Source: JALYRV01 sp036675475 (lineage in GTDB: Bacteria > Acidobacteriota > Vicinamibacteria > Vicinamibacterales > SCN-69-37). From it: DNA of 64,000 bases. A model generated the notes under the pieces. It saw nothing but the letters and a program-made list of their open reading frames with translations, had not been told where the DNA came from and ran no database searches. The position numbers and the translations under genes were made by a program. Location: the NCBI GenBank assembly GCA_036675475.1, contig JAKFEY010000001.1:11590-75589 (forward strand), written 5' to 3'. This document shows positions 8,919 through 16,982 of this stretch, one piece after another (position 1 is the first letter of the stretch; each line of letters starts with the position of its first letter).

Positions 8919-9931
8919 AAGGTCAGCACGACCTTGCCGACGTTCTGCCGGCTCTGGATGTAGGCGTGTGCGGCGGCGACGTGCTCGAGCGGGAACGTGC
9001 GCGCCACGATCGGCGTGAGGCGGCCGGCGTCGAACTCCTGCATCAGCATCGCCACGATCGGCGCGAGCTGCTCGCGCTCGGACCACAGATGACCGACGTT
9101 CAGGCCGAACACGCCGCGATTGCGGTTGATGAGCGAGAAGGCCTTGAAGCGCGGCATCGCCCACAGCGTTTTCAGGATGGTGAGGTAATCGCGCGTGCGC
9201 GACGGCGCGATGTTCGAGACGCCGAACATCACCAGCCGGCCGAGCGGCGCGAGCAGCGCGTAGCTCGCGGCGAAGCTGTCGCCGCCGAGCGGATCGAGAA
9301 TCACGTCAACGCCGCGCCCGCCGGTGAGGCGCGTCACGTCGGCGGCGACGTGCGCCGTGCGGTAGTCGATCAGGTGCTCGAAGCCGAATTGCTGCAGCGC
9401 GCCGTGCTTCGCGGCCGACGCGGTGCCGAACAGCCGCGCGCGCCGCAGCCGTGCCAGCTGCGCCGCCGCAATGCCGACGCCGCCGCCGGCGTTGTGAATC
9501 AGCACGGTTTCGCCGGCCGCCACGTTCGCCATCTTGTAGAGCGCGATTGCCGCGGTGAGATACGTGACGGCGACGCCCGCAGCCTCGGCGTCACTCAAAG
9601 AAGATGGCGTGGGGAAGACGCGCCAGGCCGGCGCCGTCACGAACTCGCTGTAGCCGTTGAACGCGGTGATGGCAATCACCCGCGCGCCTTCGCTGACGCC
9701 GGTGACCCCCGGACCCGCGCGCTCGACGATGCCGGCGACTTCGTAGCCGGGGACGTAGGGCAGTTTCGGGGCGTCGGGATACAAGCCCAGCCGTCCAAGC
9801 ACATCCGCGAAGTTCACGCCCGCGGCCCTGACGCGCACGAGCACCTCGCCCGGGCCCGGCTCCGGCACCGGCCGCTGTTCGATCCGGAACACGTCCGGGG
9901 CGCCGTTGCGAGGGATGACCGCTGCGCGCAA
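8915..9931 (-). CDS. VAT1-like medium-chain quinone oxidoreductase
   Basis: A zinc-independent MDR-family NAD(P)H:quinone reductase of about 338 residues. Visible motifs are VRVRAAGVNFADVLGRLGLYP, the YVPGYEVAGIVE core, the nucleotide-binding HNAGGGVGIAAAQLARL and DPLGGDSF. The frame can be opened at a GTG at 9952, but that would include a TATACT -10-like hexamer; the TTG at 9931 begins at RAAVIPRNGAP, the family's usual N-terminus, and is preferred. The stop overlaps the convergent GH130 gene by 4 bases. Substrate unknown. Confidence 0.85.
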   Translation of the reverse strand: MRAAVIPRNGAPDVFRIEQRPVPEPGPGEVLVRVRAAGVNFADVLGRLGLYPDAPKLPYVPGYEVAGIVERAGPGVTGVSEGARVIAITAFNGYSEFVTAPAWRVFPTPSSLSDAEAAGVAVTYLTAAIALYKMANVAAGETVLIHNAGGGVGIAAAQLARLRRARLFGTASAAKHGALQQFGFEHLIDYRTAHVAADVTRLTGGRGVDVILDPLGGDSFAASYALLAPLGRLVMFGVSNIAPSRTRDYLTILKTLWAMPRFKAFSLINRNRGVFGLNVGHLWSEREQLAPIVAMLMQEFDAGRLTPIVARTFPLEHVAAAHAYIQSRQNVGKVVLTF

Positions 9932-9939
9932 GGCGGCAG

Positions 9940-9945
9940 TATAAT
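9940..9945 (+). promoter_or_regulatory. -10 element for the small exported protein
   Basis: A perfect TATAAT at 9940-9945 lies 25 bases before the ATG at 9971, followed by a strong AGGAGG at 9958-9963. No good -35 is seen; TGACCG at 9916-9921 is the nearest candidate. The complement gives TATACT for the divergent quinone reductase, so the two promoters may overlap. Confidence 0.4.
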
Positions 9946-9970
9946 TCCGCACCCATTAGGAGGGGTTTCC

Positions 9971-10318
9971 ATGCGCAGATTCGCGCCGTATTTCCTGACC
10001 CTGGCGCTTGCCGGGCTCGTCATCGCCCCCGTGGCCGCGCAGGCCACCGACGAGAAGACCATCAAGGGCGAAGTCATCGACATGAAGTGCCATCAGGGCA
10101 AGGGCCACGAGGCCTGCGCCACCAGCTGCGTCCGGCGCGGCGAGCAGGCCGCCATCAAGGTCGGCGAAGAGGTCTACGTGATCGTCGGTGACTTCACGGC
10201 CGACAAGAACGCGAAGCTGGTGGAGTTTGTCGCCAAGGACGTCGAGGCGACGGGCAAGATCGGCGAGAAGGACGGCCACAAGACGATCGCGGTCACCAAG
10301 ATCGCGTTAGCGAAGTAG
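9971..10318 (+). CDS. Small exported OB-fold-like protein
   Basis: This 115-residue protein has a signal peptide (MRRFAPYFLTLALAGLVIAP, cleavage near AQA) followed by IKGEVIDMKCHQGKGHEACATSC, a three-Cys pattern found in small periplasmic proteins that read like OB-fold domains, and then short strands ending ITKIALAK-like. It has a textbook Shine-Dalgarno AGGAGGGG. Function unknown; the cysteines could bind metal or form a disulfide. Confidence 0.75.
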   Translation: MRRFAPYFLTLALAGLVIAPVAAQATDEKTIKGEVIDMKCHQGKGHEACATSCVRRGEQAAIKVGEEVYVIVGDFTADKNAKLVEFVAKDVEATGKIGEKDGHKTIAVTKIALAK

Positions 10319-10380
10319 CGCAGGCCTTTAGGCCTGCGGTCGGGCCTTTAGGCCTGCGGTCGGGCCTTTAGGTCTGCGGT
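10319..10380. repeat. Three tandem copies of a 20-bp palindromic unit
   Basis: Units at 10321-10340, 10341-10360 and 10361-10380 differ at one to three positions. Each contains GGCC-TTTA-GGCC; the first extends to an 8-bp stem (10319-10326 with 10331-10338). It sits just after the stop codon and could fold in RNA, but there is no T-run, so it is not a classic terminator. The same palindrome with a TGAA loop occurs inside argB (15441-15458). Confidence 0.9.
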
Positions 10381-10419
10381 CCGCCCGAGGGGGTTGCGGC
10401 GGCTGGTACACTACTGACC

Positions 10420-11172
10420 ATGCCGCCGTTGCTCCCTCGGACCGCAGCATGCCTGGCCGTCACCCTGCTGGCCGGAGTCGCCGCGGCGCCGGCTTCCGCG
10501 CAGAGCCTGCGCGGCAGCCGCGCGTCACTCGACCGCCAGAACCGGGAAGCCCGCCAGCACGATTTCACCTTCCTCCGCCGTCCCTCGCAGCTCGAACGCT
10601 TCGAAGACGCGGGCCTGCTCGTGCCGCTCGAAGGCGGCCGGCATTACCGGCTGCACGATGTCTCGTTCAACGTCGCGCGCCCGGAAGTGAAACTCTTCGT
10701 CGAGCGCCTCTCGGGGCAGTACGCCACCGCCTGCGGCGAGCCCCTCATCGTCACCAGCCTCACGCGGCCGACCACGCTGCAGCCCGTCAACGCTTCGCCG
10801 CGATCGGTGCACCCGACCGGGATGGCGATGGACCTGCGCGTGCCCGAGGGCAAGTGCCGGCGCTGGCTGGAAAAGACGCTGCTGTCGCTCGAGCGCTCGC
10901 GTGTGCTCGAGGCCACGCTCGAGCGGCGTCCGCTGCACTTTCATGTGGCGGTGTTTCCGGATGAGTATCTGGCGTATGTCGCGCGCACGACCGGGCGCAG
11001 CCAGGCGTCGCTGCTGGCGACGGTGACGGGAGCGGAGCAGCACACGGTGCGCCGCTCCGAGACATTGTGGGCGATCGCCCGGCGCTACGACACCACGCCG
11101 GCCGCCATCCGCAAGGCCAACGGCCTGACGTCGAACGTCATCAAGCCCGGCCAGACACTCGTGATTCGGTAA
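10420..11172 (+). CDS. DUF5715 protein with C-terminal LysM domain
   Basis: This 250-residue exported protein has a signal peptide to about residue 28 (APASAQ). The middle matches DUF5715: LSGQYATACGEPLIVTSLTR, SVHPTGMAMDLR and RRPLHFHVAVFP, with His residues arranged like those of DD-peptidase-type VanY/peptidase-15 folds. Residues 205-250 form one LysM repeat (HTVRRSETLWAIARRYDTTP and ending GQTLVIR) for peptidoglycan binding. It probably acts on or near the cell wall. TACACT just before the ATG may be a -10. The 3' end overlaps argF tail-to-tail by 32 bases. Confidence 0.82.
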   Translation: MPPLLPRTAACLAVTLLAGVAAAPASAQSLRGSRASLDRQNREARQHDFTFLRRPSQLERFEDAGLLVPLEGGRHYRLHDVSFNVARPEVKLFVERLSGQYATACGEPLIVTSLTRPTTLQPVNASPRSVHPTGMAMDLRVPEGKCRRWLEKTLLSLERSRVLEATLERRPLHFHVAVFPDEYLAYVARTTGRSQASLLATVTGAEQHTVRRSETLWAIARRYDTTPAAIRKANGLTSNVIKPGQTLVIR

Positions 11173-12118
11173 CAAGCATCGCGAGCAGCGCCTTCTGCGT
11201 GTGCAGGCGGTTTTCGGCCTGATCGAACACGATTGAGCGCGCGCTGTCGATCACGGCGTCGGTGACCTCGTCGCCGCGATGCGCGGGCAGGCAGTGCATG
11301 AACGACGCCTGCTCGCCGGCTGCGCGCATCAGCGCCTCGTTCACCTGATACGGCCGGAAGATCGCGTCGCGCACGCCGGCTTCATTCTCCTGGCCCATCG
11401 ACGCCCACACGTCGGTATAGACCGCATCGGCGCCGGCGACCGCCTCAACCGGATCGCTCGTCAGCAGGAGCTGCGCGCCGTGCGCCGCGCGCGCGCGGGC
11501 CGCCTCGGCCACATTCGCAGGCAGTTGATACCCGTTCGGCGAGCCGATGCGCACGTTCACGCCCAGCATCAGGCCGGCCTGCGCGAGCGAGGCCGCCACG
11601 TTGTTGCCGTCGCCGACATAGGCGAGCGTCGCGCCCTCCAGCGAGCCGAGCTGCTCGCGCAGCGTGAGCATGTCGGCCAGCGCCTGGCACGGATGCTCCT
11701 CGTTGGTGAGCGCGTTGACCACGTGCATGCGCGGCGCGGCCGCCGCGAATTCCGCGAGGCGCGCCTGCTCGTACGTGCGCACCACACACGCCGACACCCA
11801 GCGCTCGAGATTGCGCGCCACGTCGGCCAGCGACTCGCGGCCGCCGAGCGCCACGTCGGCCGGCGGTTCGATGACGTCGCCGCCCAGCTCGCGCACCGCG
11901 ATCGTGAACGTCGACCGCGTGCGCAGCGACGGCTTCTCGAACAGCAGCGCCACGTGCTGCCCCTCGAAAATCCTACCCGGTTGAATATTCCCGGTTGCCC
12001 GTGCGGCCTTCATCTCCGCGGCCAGATCGAGGCACGCCCGCAGCGCCGCCGGCGAGAGATCGAGCACCGAGAGGAAGTCTTTCGGCGTGTCCACCGCCAC
12101 CGCAACAGCTCGCGTCAT
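11141..12118 (-). CDS. argF: Ornithine carbamoyltransferase
   Basis: Transfers carbamoyl from carbamoyl phosphate to ornithine to give citrulline in arginine synthesis. The 325-residue protein has the carbamoyl phosphate site (FEKPSLRTRSTF), the HPCQALADMLT segment, and the ornithine-side HCLPAHRGDEVTD motif. The last of these favours OTCase over N-acetylornithine carbamoyltransferase. The ATG at 12118 overlaps the argJ stop (ATGA); a longer frame upstream lacks family similarity. It is the last gene of the six-gene minus-strand arg operon. Confidence 0.93.
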   Translation of the reverse strand: MTRAVAVAVDTPKDFLSVLDLSPAALRACLDLAAEMKAARATGNIQPGRIFEGQHVALLFEKPSLRTRSTFTIAVRELGGDVIEPPADVALGGRESLADVARNLERWVSACVVRTYEQARLAEFAAAAPRMHVVNALTNEEHPCQALADMLTLREQLGSLEGATLAYVGDGNNVAASLAQAGLMLGVNVRIGSPNGYQLPANVAEAARARAAHGAQLLLTSDPVEAVAGADAVYTDVWASMGQENEAGVRDAIFRPYQVNEALMRAAGEQASFMHCLPAHRGDEVTDAVIDSARSIVFDQAENRLHTQKALLAMLVTESRVSGRA

Positions 12119-13332
12119 GTTCTGTACTCCGCATTGATGCGCACGTAGTCCGCACTGAAATCGCACGTCCACATCGTCGCGGCGTGCGAGCCCATCCCCA
12201 GGTCGATCGTGATCGCGATGTCCTTCTGTTTCAGGACCTCCGCGGCCTCATCGGCGCGTTCGTCGAATGGGCGCCCTTTCACGAACAATTCGACCGGGCC
12301 GATCGCGACGGACGTGCGCTCGAGCACGAAGGCGCTGCCGGATCGTCCGGCCGCGGCCACAAGGCGGCCCCAGTTCGGGTCGCCGCCATGGATGGCCGTC
12401 TTCACGAGCGGCGAGTTCGCGATCGTGCGCGCGGCCAGCCACGCGTCGCGTTCCGTCTCGGCGCCGCGCACCGTGATGGCCACCAGCTTCGTCGCGCCCT
12501 CGCCGCCACGCACGATCTCGCGCGCCAGGTGGCCCGCCACGTCAATCAGCGCGGCCGCGAAGTCATCGAGGTCGCGCTCGCGAATCGCCGCGCCGCCGGC
12601 CCCGCTCGCGAGCAGGAACACGCAGTCGTTGGTCGAGCACTCGCCGTCGACGGTGATCGCGTTGAACGTCACGTCCACCGCCTTCACCAGCGCCCGCTGC
12701 AGCAGCTCGGGCTCAACCTCCGCATCCGTCGTCAGAAACGCGAGCATGGTCGCCATGCGCGGCTCGATCATGCCGCTGCCTTTGGCGATGCCGCCGACAC
12801 GAAACATGCGGCCGTCGGGCAGCGTGCACTCGATCGCGCGCGCCTTCGGGAACGGATCGGTGGTCATGATGGCCAGCGACGCCTGATCGCCGGCGTCAGC
12901 CGCGCGCGCCGCCGCGGCCTGCCGGATGCCGGCGCGCACGTTGTCCATCGGCAGCGCGACGCCGATCACGCCGGTCGACGCCACGAGCACTTCCTCAGGC
13001 ACGCAGCCGAGCAGCGACGCCGTGAGCGAGACCATCTCAGACGCGTCGGCCGCGCCCTTCTCGCCCGTGCACGCGTTCGCGCATCCGGCGTTGGCGACGA
13101 TGGCCTGCGCGCGGCCGCCCGAGGCCTGGAGATTTGCCATCGACAACAGGACGGGCGCCGCCTTCGCCTTGTTGATGGTGAAGACGGCCGCCGCCGCGCA
13201 GTCGGCGGCGGCCGCGATCAGCGCCACGTCGGGATTGCCGTTCTTCTTGATCCCGGCGGCCACGCCCGCGGCGGTGAAGCCGGCGGGCGCCGTCACCGCA
13301 CCGGGAATCCCGGTGATGCGGATGTCGCTCAC
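12115..13332 (-). CDS. argJ: Bifunctional ornithine acetyltransferase / N-acetylglutamate synthase
   Basis: ArgJ moves the acetyl group from N-acetylornithine to glutamate, recycling it. The 405-residue precursor self-cleaves before the catalytic Thr; the site is visible in KGSGMIEPRMATMLAFL. Other family motifs are VANAGCANACTGEKG, ASTGVIGVALP, and HGGDPNWGRLVAA near the C-terminal half. The start is a GTG at 13332, one base after the stop of the acetyltransferase gene upstream, giving tight coupling. Whether it is mono- or bifunctional cannot be told; the operon also carries its own acetylglutamate-synthase-like gene. Confidence 0.93.
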   Translation of the reverse strand: MSDIRITGIPGAVTAPAGFTAAGVAAGIKKNGNPDVALIAAAADCAAAAVFTINKAKAAPVLLSMANLQASGGRAQAIVANAGCANACTGEKGAADASEMVSLTASLLGCVPEEVLVASTGVIGVALPMDNVRAGIRQAAAARAADAGDQASLAIMTTDPFPKARAIECTLPDGRMFRVGGIAKGSGMIEPRMATMLAFLTTDAEVEPELLQRALVKAVDVTFNAITVDGECSTNDCVFLLASGAGGAAIRERDLDDFAAALIDVAGHLAREIVRGGEGATKLVAITVRGAETERDAWLAARTIANSPLVKTAIHGGDPNWGRLVAAAGRSGSAFVLERTSVAIGPVELFVKGRPFDERADEAAEVLKQKDIAITIDLGMGSHAATMWTCDFSADYVRINAEYRT

Positions 13333-13333
13333 G

Positions 13334-13924
13334 TCAGGCGGCGCTCGCCACGAGGCTCGCCTGGCCGTTGCGCAGCGCACCGGCCATCAGATCGAGCGGC
13401 AGCAGCATCGCGTACTGCTCGCACCGGCGAAAGAACGCGCACGACGTGCAGTCGGCCTGAATCTTCTCGGGCAGCCACGTGTGCGGCACGATCGAGAACC
13501 CCTGACGCACGAAGAACCCCGGGCTGTGCGTGAACGCGCAGATGGACAGATAGCCGGCGTCGCGCGCCGCCGTGACGAGCGCCGCCGTGAGATCCGCGGC
13601 CACGCCGCCGCCGCGATGATCCCGATCGACGACCAGCGAGCGCACCTCGGCCACCTGCGACGACAGCTTCATCAGCTCCGCGCACGCGATGATGCACCCG
13701 TCCTCTTTCCGCGGCGGGGCCGCCTGCACCCCGCCTGGCTCGGCCGCTCGCAGGGCCCCACCGCCCCGCTCCGCGGCCTCGCAGATCACGATGAAGCGGT
13801 CGGCATGCGTCTCGAGCTCGGCGAGCGAGCGGGGCAGCAGATGCCCTTCGAGGCGATGCGCTTCAATCAGCGCGAACAGGGCCGGCGCTTCCGCGCGATC
13901 GGCGTAGCGGATGGTCTTCGTCAT
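13334..13924 (-). CDS. GNAT N-acetyltransferase, short acetylglutamate-synthase type
   Basis: This 196-residue GNAT protein resembles the short (ArgA-like) N-acetylglutamate synthases: IRYADRAEAPALFALIEAH at the start, CAELMKLSSQVAEVRSLVVD, then the acetyl-CoA loop HRGGGVAADLTAAL, and a C-terminal Cys-rich TSCAFFRRCEQYAMLLP. Its operon position between argD and argJ supports a role in the first committed step of arginine synthesis. Residues about 51-76 look like an insertion of low-complexity Gly/Ala/Pro, encoded by a GC-rich imperfect palindrome. It overlaps argD by 4 bases. Confidence 0.85.
   Translation of the reverse strand: MTKTIRYADRAEAPALFALIEAHRLEGHLLPRSLAELETHADRFIVICEAAERGGGALRAAEPGGVQAAPPRKEDGCIIACAELMKLSSQVAEVRSLVVDRDHRGGGVAADLTAALVTAARDAGYLSICAFTHSPGFFVRQGFSIVPHTWLPEKIQADCTSCAFFRRCEQYAMLLPLDLMAGALRNGQASLVASAA
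13697..13774. repeat. GC-rich insertion within the acetyltransferase gene
   Basis: About 78 bp encode a Gly/Ala/Pro-rich stretch that interrupts the expected strand pair before the acetyl-CoA loop. The DNA has imperfect inverted halves (GCGGGGCCGCC against GGCCCCACCGC). It keeps the reading frame. The repeat family is inferred; only this copy was seen. Confidence 0.4.
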
Positions 13925-15093
13925 AGCACGTCACCAAGAATCGAAACAGCCTCGTCAATCTGCGCAGCCGTCACGATGTATGGCGGCAGCACACGCAGCA
14001 CGGTGTTGGCCGTGCGGTTGATCAGCAGCCCGCGCTCGAGCGCGGCCTGCAGTACGGCGGCGGCATCGCCTTCGACGTCGATGCCGCGCATCAGTCCCAC
14101 GCCGCGAACGGCGGTCACCCGCGTGTGGCGCGCCCTCAGCCCCTCGAGCGCGTCGCCCAGGTATTCACCCATCGCCCGCGCGTGATCGAGCAGGCCGCCT
14201 TCGAGCTCGTCGAGCACCGTGAGCGCGGCGCGGCACGCCAGCAGATTGCCGCCATACGTGCTGCCGTGATCGCCCGGCGCGACCGCCGATGCCACGCGCT
14301 CGCTCATCAGCGCGGCGCCAATCGGCATGCCGCCGCCAAGCGCCTTGCCGAGCGCCATCAGATCGGGCTGCAGTCCCAGCGTCGTCGAATGGAACATGCG
14401 GCCGGTGCGGCCCATGCCCGACTGCACCTCGTCGGCAATCAGCAGCGCGCCCGTGCGCGCGCAGCCGGCCGCGATCGCGGCAACCGCCTCCGGCGACAGC
14501 GGCCGCACGCCGCCTTCACCCTGGATCGGCTCGACGATGACAGCGGCGACGTCGTCCGTGATCGCGTCGGCGATAGACGCCGCGTCATGCGGATCCGCAA
14601 AGACGACGTCTTCGATCAGCGGCGCGAACGGCTCGCGATAGTGCGGCTCCCACGTGACCGAGAGCGAGCCCATGGTGCGGCCGTGGAAGCTGTGCTTCAG
14701 CGCCACGAACTTCGTCTTGCCCGAGGCCTTGCGCGCGAACTTGAGGCACGCCTCCACGGCTTCCGTGCCGCTGTTGCAGAAGAAGGCGCGCGGCAGCGTC
14801 GAGTGCGCGGCAAGGCGCGCGGCCAGCTCGCCCTGCAGCGGGTGGAAGTACAGATTGCTCGTGTGGGCGAGCGTCGCCGCCTGCCCGGCCAAAGCCTGCG
14901 CAAGGGAGGGGTGCGCGTGGCCGAGGGCGGCGACGCCCACGCCCGACACGAAGTCGAGATAGCGGCGGCCGGCCGTGTCGAACAGATACACGCCATCGCC
15001 CCGCTCGAACACGACGTTCGGGCGGCGATAGATCTGCAGAAGGTTGGCGGCCTCGAGGGCCTGCACGTTCGTTTCGCTGCTGACTGTCGTCAT
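13921..15093 (-). CDS. argD: Acetylornithine aminotransferase
   Basis: Fold-I PLP aminotransferase of 390 residues converting N-acetylglutamate semialdehyde to N-acetylornithine. It shows FCNSGTEAVEACLKFARK, FHGRTMGSLSVTW, the PLP Asp region LIADEVQSGMGRTG, and the PLP-binding lysine in DLMALGKALGGGMPIGA. The ATG at 15093 overlaps the argB stop (ATGA). N-terminal residues before LLQIYRRPNVVFERG are variable, as usual in the family. Confidence 0.93.
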   Translation of the reverse strand: MTTVSSETNVQALEAANLLQIYRRPNVVFERGDGVYLFDTAGRRYLDFVSGVGVAALGHAHPSLAQALAGQAATLAHTSNLYFHPLQGELAARLAAHSTLPRAFFCNSGTEAVEACLKFARKASGKTKFVALKHSFHGRTMGSLSVTWEPHYREPFAPLIEDVVFADPHDAASIADAITDDVAAVIVEPIQGEGGVRPLSPEAVAAIAAGCARTGALLIADEVQSGMGRTGRMFHSTTLGLQPDLMALGKALGGGMPIGAALMSERVASAVAPGDHGSTYGGNLLACRAALTVLDELEGGLLDHARAMGEYLGDALEGLRARHTRVTAVRGVGLMRGIDVEGDAAAVLQAALERGLLINRTANTVLRVLPPYIVTAAQIDEAVSILGDVL

Positions 15094-15956
15094 TGGTTGC
15101 TGGTTGCTGGCTTGCCCCCCGGAGCTATGGCGAAGGGGGGGTGCTGGTTGCTGGTAAGAACAGTGCCAGCTTCGAAAGTCGTGTCGCGTCCGTCCACGAT
15201 GCGCACATCGGCCACACCGGCTTCGCGCGCGGCCTGGCAGGCGCGCAGCTTGGCGATCATGCCGGCCGTGGCGCTGCCGTCGTTCACCATCGCCTCGAGC
15301 GCCGCGGCGTCGAGCGCATCGATCAGCTGTCCGCCGGCATCGAGCACGCCGGGCGTGCTGCCGGCCACGAGCAGCCGCGCGGCGCCGATGGACGCGGCGA
15401 CGTGCGCCGCCATGACGTCGGCGTTGACGTTGAGCAGATCGCAGGCCTGAAGGCCTGCGCTCCCGCCGATGCTCGCGATCACCGGCACGTAGCCGAGGCC
15501 GCACAGGTCGGCCACAATCTGCGCGTCGCCGGCCAGCGGCCGGCCGACCAGGCCCGGATCCACGGCCGAGCCCGACACCGTTTCCATCGCGCTCACGCGC
15601 TCGCACAGGGCCAGGCCGGCGTCCACGCCTGTGAGGCCGACGGCGCGAACGCCGCGCGACGTCAGCGCCGCGACCAGCTCCGTATTCGCCGTCCCCGCAA
15701 GCACCGCCACCACCGTATCGAGCGTGGCCTGATCGGTGACGCGGATGCCGTCGCGCTTCACCGGCTCGATGCCGCGCCGCGCCAGCTCCGCGTCGATGGC
15801 CTTGCCACCGCCGTGCACGACGACGAGCGGCGTGTGCGCGGCCATCGCCGCCACCGCGCCGGCCGTGCGCGCGCGATCCGCGGCCGATTCGATGAGCTCT
15901 CCGCCCAGCTTCAGCACCGTGACGCGCCCATGGGAAATTGGAAAAGGCGTCGTCAC
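15090..15956 (-). CDS. argB: N-acetylglutamate kinase
   Basis: Phosphorylates N-acetylglutamate, the second step of arginine synthesis. The 288-residue amino-acid-kinase fold shows VTVLKLGGELIES, LVVVHGGGKAIDAEL, RDGIRVTDQATLD, and a C-terminal STPGVLDAGG/NDGSATAGMIAKL. It starts with GTG at 15956, overlapping argC by 4 bases (GTGA). Two additions to the normal protein are visible: the peptide SAGLQACDLLN, where a shorter glycine loop is usual, encoded by a palindrome; and a C-terminal tail TSNQHPPFAIAPGGKPATSNQ encoded by a repeat. Both keep frame, so activity is probably retained. Confidence 0.9.
   Translation of the reverse strand: MTTPFPISHGRVTVLKLGGELIESAADRARTAGAVAAMAAHTPLVVVHGGGKAIDAELARRGIEPVKRDGIRVTDQATLDTVVAVLAGTANTELVAALTSRGVRAVGLTGVDAGLALCERVSAMETVSGSAVDPGLVGRPLAGDAQIVADLCGLGYVPVIASIGGSAGLQACDLLNVNADVMAAHVAASIGAARLLVAGSTPGVLDAGGQLIDALDAAALEAMVNDGSATAGMIAKLRACQAAREAGVADVRIVDGRDTTFEAGTVLTSNQHPPFAIAPGGKPATSNQ
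15094..15155. repeat. Repeat-derived element forming the argB C-terminal tail
   Basis: A C-run/G-run hairpin (CCCCCC at 15115-15120 pairing with GGGGGG at 15134-15140) is flanked on both sides by copies of GGTTGCTGG. It replaces the normal argB 3' end and adds about 20 residues. A related AACCAGCAACCA stretch lies at 53298-53311. Confidence 0.6.
15441..15458. repeat. Palindromic seed inside argB
   Basis: A perfect 7-bp inverted repeat GCAGGCC/GGCCTGC with a TGAA loop. The outer arms are identical to the units at 10319-10380, where the loop is TTTA. It adds the peptide AGLQAC in frame. Confidence 0.75.
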
Positions 15957-16960
15957 AGCAACCCCGCCCGCTCGTCGAAGCCCATCGCGACGTTGAAGTT
16001 CTGCACGGCCTGGCCCGCGGCGCCCTTGACGAGGTTGTCGATGCACGACACCAGCACGAGCCGGTGCGTGGCCTCGTCGAACTTCCAGCCGATGTCGCAG
16101 AAGTTCGTGTGCGCCACGTGCTTCACTTCGGGCAGCGCGTCGCCGGTGAGCCGCACGAACGGCGCCTCGTCGTACGCCGCGATCAGCGCGGCTTCGATCT
16201 CGAACGCCGTGACTTCCGGGCGCATGCGCACGTAAATCGTCTCGAGGATGCCGCGGTCGAGCGGCACCAGGTGCGGCACGAACGTGACGTCCGTTCCGAG
16301 CTGCTGCTCGATTTCGGCCGTGTGCCGGTGCGCGAAGATGCCGTACGCCGCCACGCTGCCGTGCACTTCGGAAAAGTGCGTGCGATCGCTCGGCGTGCGG
16401 CCGGCGCCCGAGATGCCCGACTTGGCATCGATCACGATGCCCTGCGACAGATTCAGCAGGCCTGCATCGGCCAGCGGGCCCAGCGCGAGCAGGGCCGCGG
16501 TCGGGTAGCAGCCCGGGCACGCGACGACGTTCGCGTCGGCGATCTCCGCCTTCGCCAGTTCCGTGAGGCCATACACGAGGCCATCGGGCTCGGAGTTGGT
16601 GGCCGGATACCACTTCTTCCGCAGATCCAGGTCGCTCAGGCGGAACGCGCCCGACAAATCGAAGATGCGCTTCACGCCGCGCGCCTGCAGGTCGGGCACG
16701 AGCGACGCCGACGCCGCCTCGGGCACGGCGAGAAACACCACATCCGCGCCGGCCAGCCGCTCGATATTCAAAGGCTCGAGCTGGCCGTCCCACACGCGAT
16801 TGAGCCGGGGCAGCGGGCGCGCCGCGCTGTCGGGGCTCGAGGTCATGGCCGCGCGCAGCGACGCCGCCGGGTGCCGCGCGAGCAGGCGGAGCAGTTCCTG
16901 CCCGGCATATCCACTGCCTCCCGCCACGGCCACCGATACGGTGCTTGCATAATTATGCAT
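15953..16960 (-). CDS. argC: N-acetyl-gamma-glutamyl-phosphate reductase
   Basis: NADPH-dependent reductase of 335 residues, third step of arginine synthesis and first gene of the operon. It shows the Rossmann glycine motif VAGGSGYAGQELLRLLARHP, the catalytic Cys in VVACPGCYPTAALLAL, SGISGAGRTPS and HRHTAEIEQQL. The ATG at 16960 lies inside the ARG-box-like palindrome and has no ribosome binding site, so the message may be leaderless or the true start may be a little downstream at VSVAVAGG. It is coupled to argB by GTGA. Confidence 0.92.
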   Translation of the reverse strand: MHNYASTVSVAVAGGSGYAGQELLRLLARHPAASLRAAMTSSPDSAARPLPRLNRVWDGQLEPLNIERLAGADVVFLAVPEAASASLVPDLQARGVKRIFDLSGAFRLSDLDLRKKWYPATNSEPDGLVYGLTELAKAEIADANVVACPGCYPTAALLALGPLADAGLLNLSQGIVIDAKSGISGAGRTPSDRTHFSEVHGSVAAYGIFAHRHTAEIEQQLGTDVTFVPHLVPLDRGILETIYVRMRPEVTAFEIEAALIAAYDEAPFVRLTGDALPEVKHVAHTNFCDIGWKFDEATHRLVLVSCIDNLVKGAAGQAVQNFNVAMGFDERAGLL

Positions 16961-16980
16961 CGTATGGTTTATTTATACAC
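16945..16980. promoter_or_regulatory. Probable ArgR operator between argC and argR
   Basis: TGCATAATTATGCA (16946-16959) is a perfect 14-bp palindrome of the ARG-box type; next to it an imperfect AT-rich inverted repeat GTAT...ATAC spans 16962-16978. They fill the 22-bp divergent spacer and the first codons of argC. A -10-like TATACA (16974-16979) for argR and TATAAA for argC on the other strand fall within it. ArgR bound with arginine would block both. Confidence 0.6.
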
Positions 16981-16982
16981 GA

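Noticed and set aside
10319..10380. Possible CRISPR-like array of three repeats
   Set aside because: The units are directly abutting with no spacers and are palindromic.
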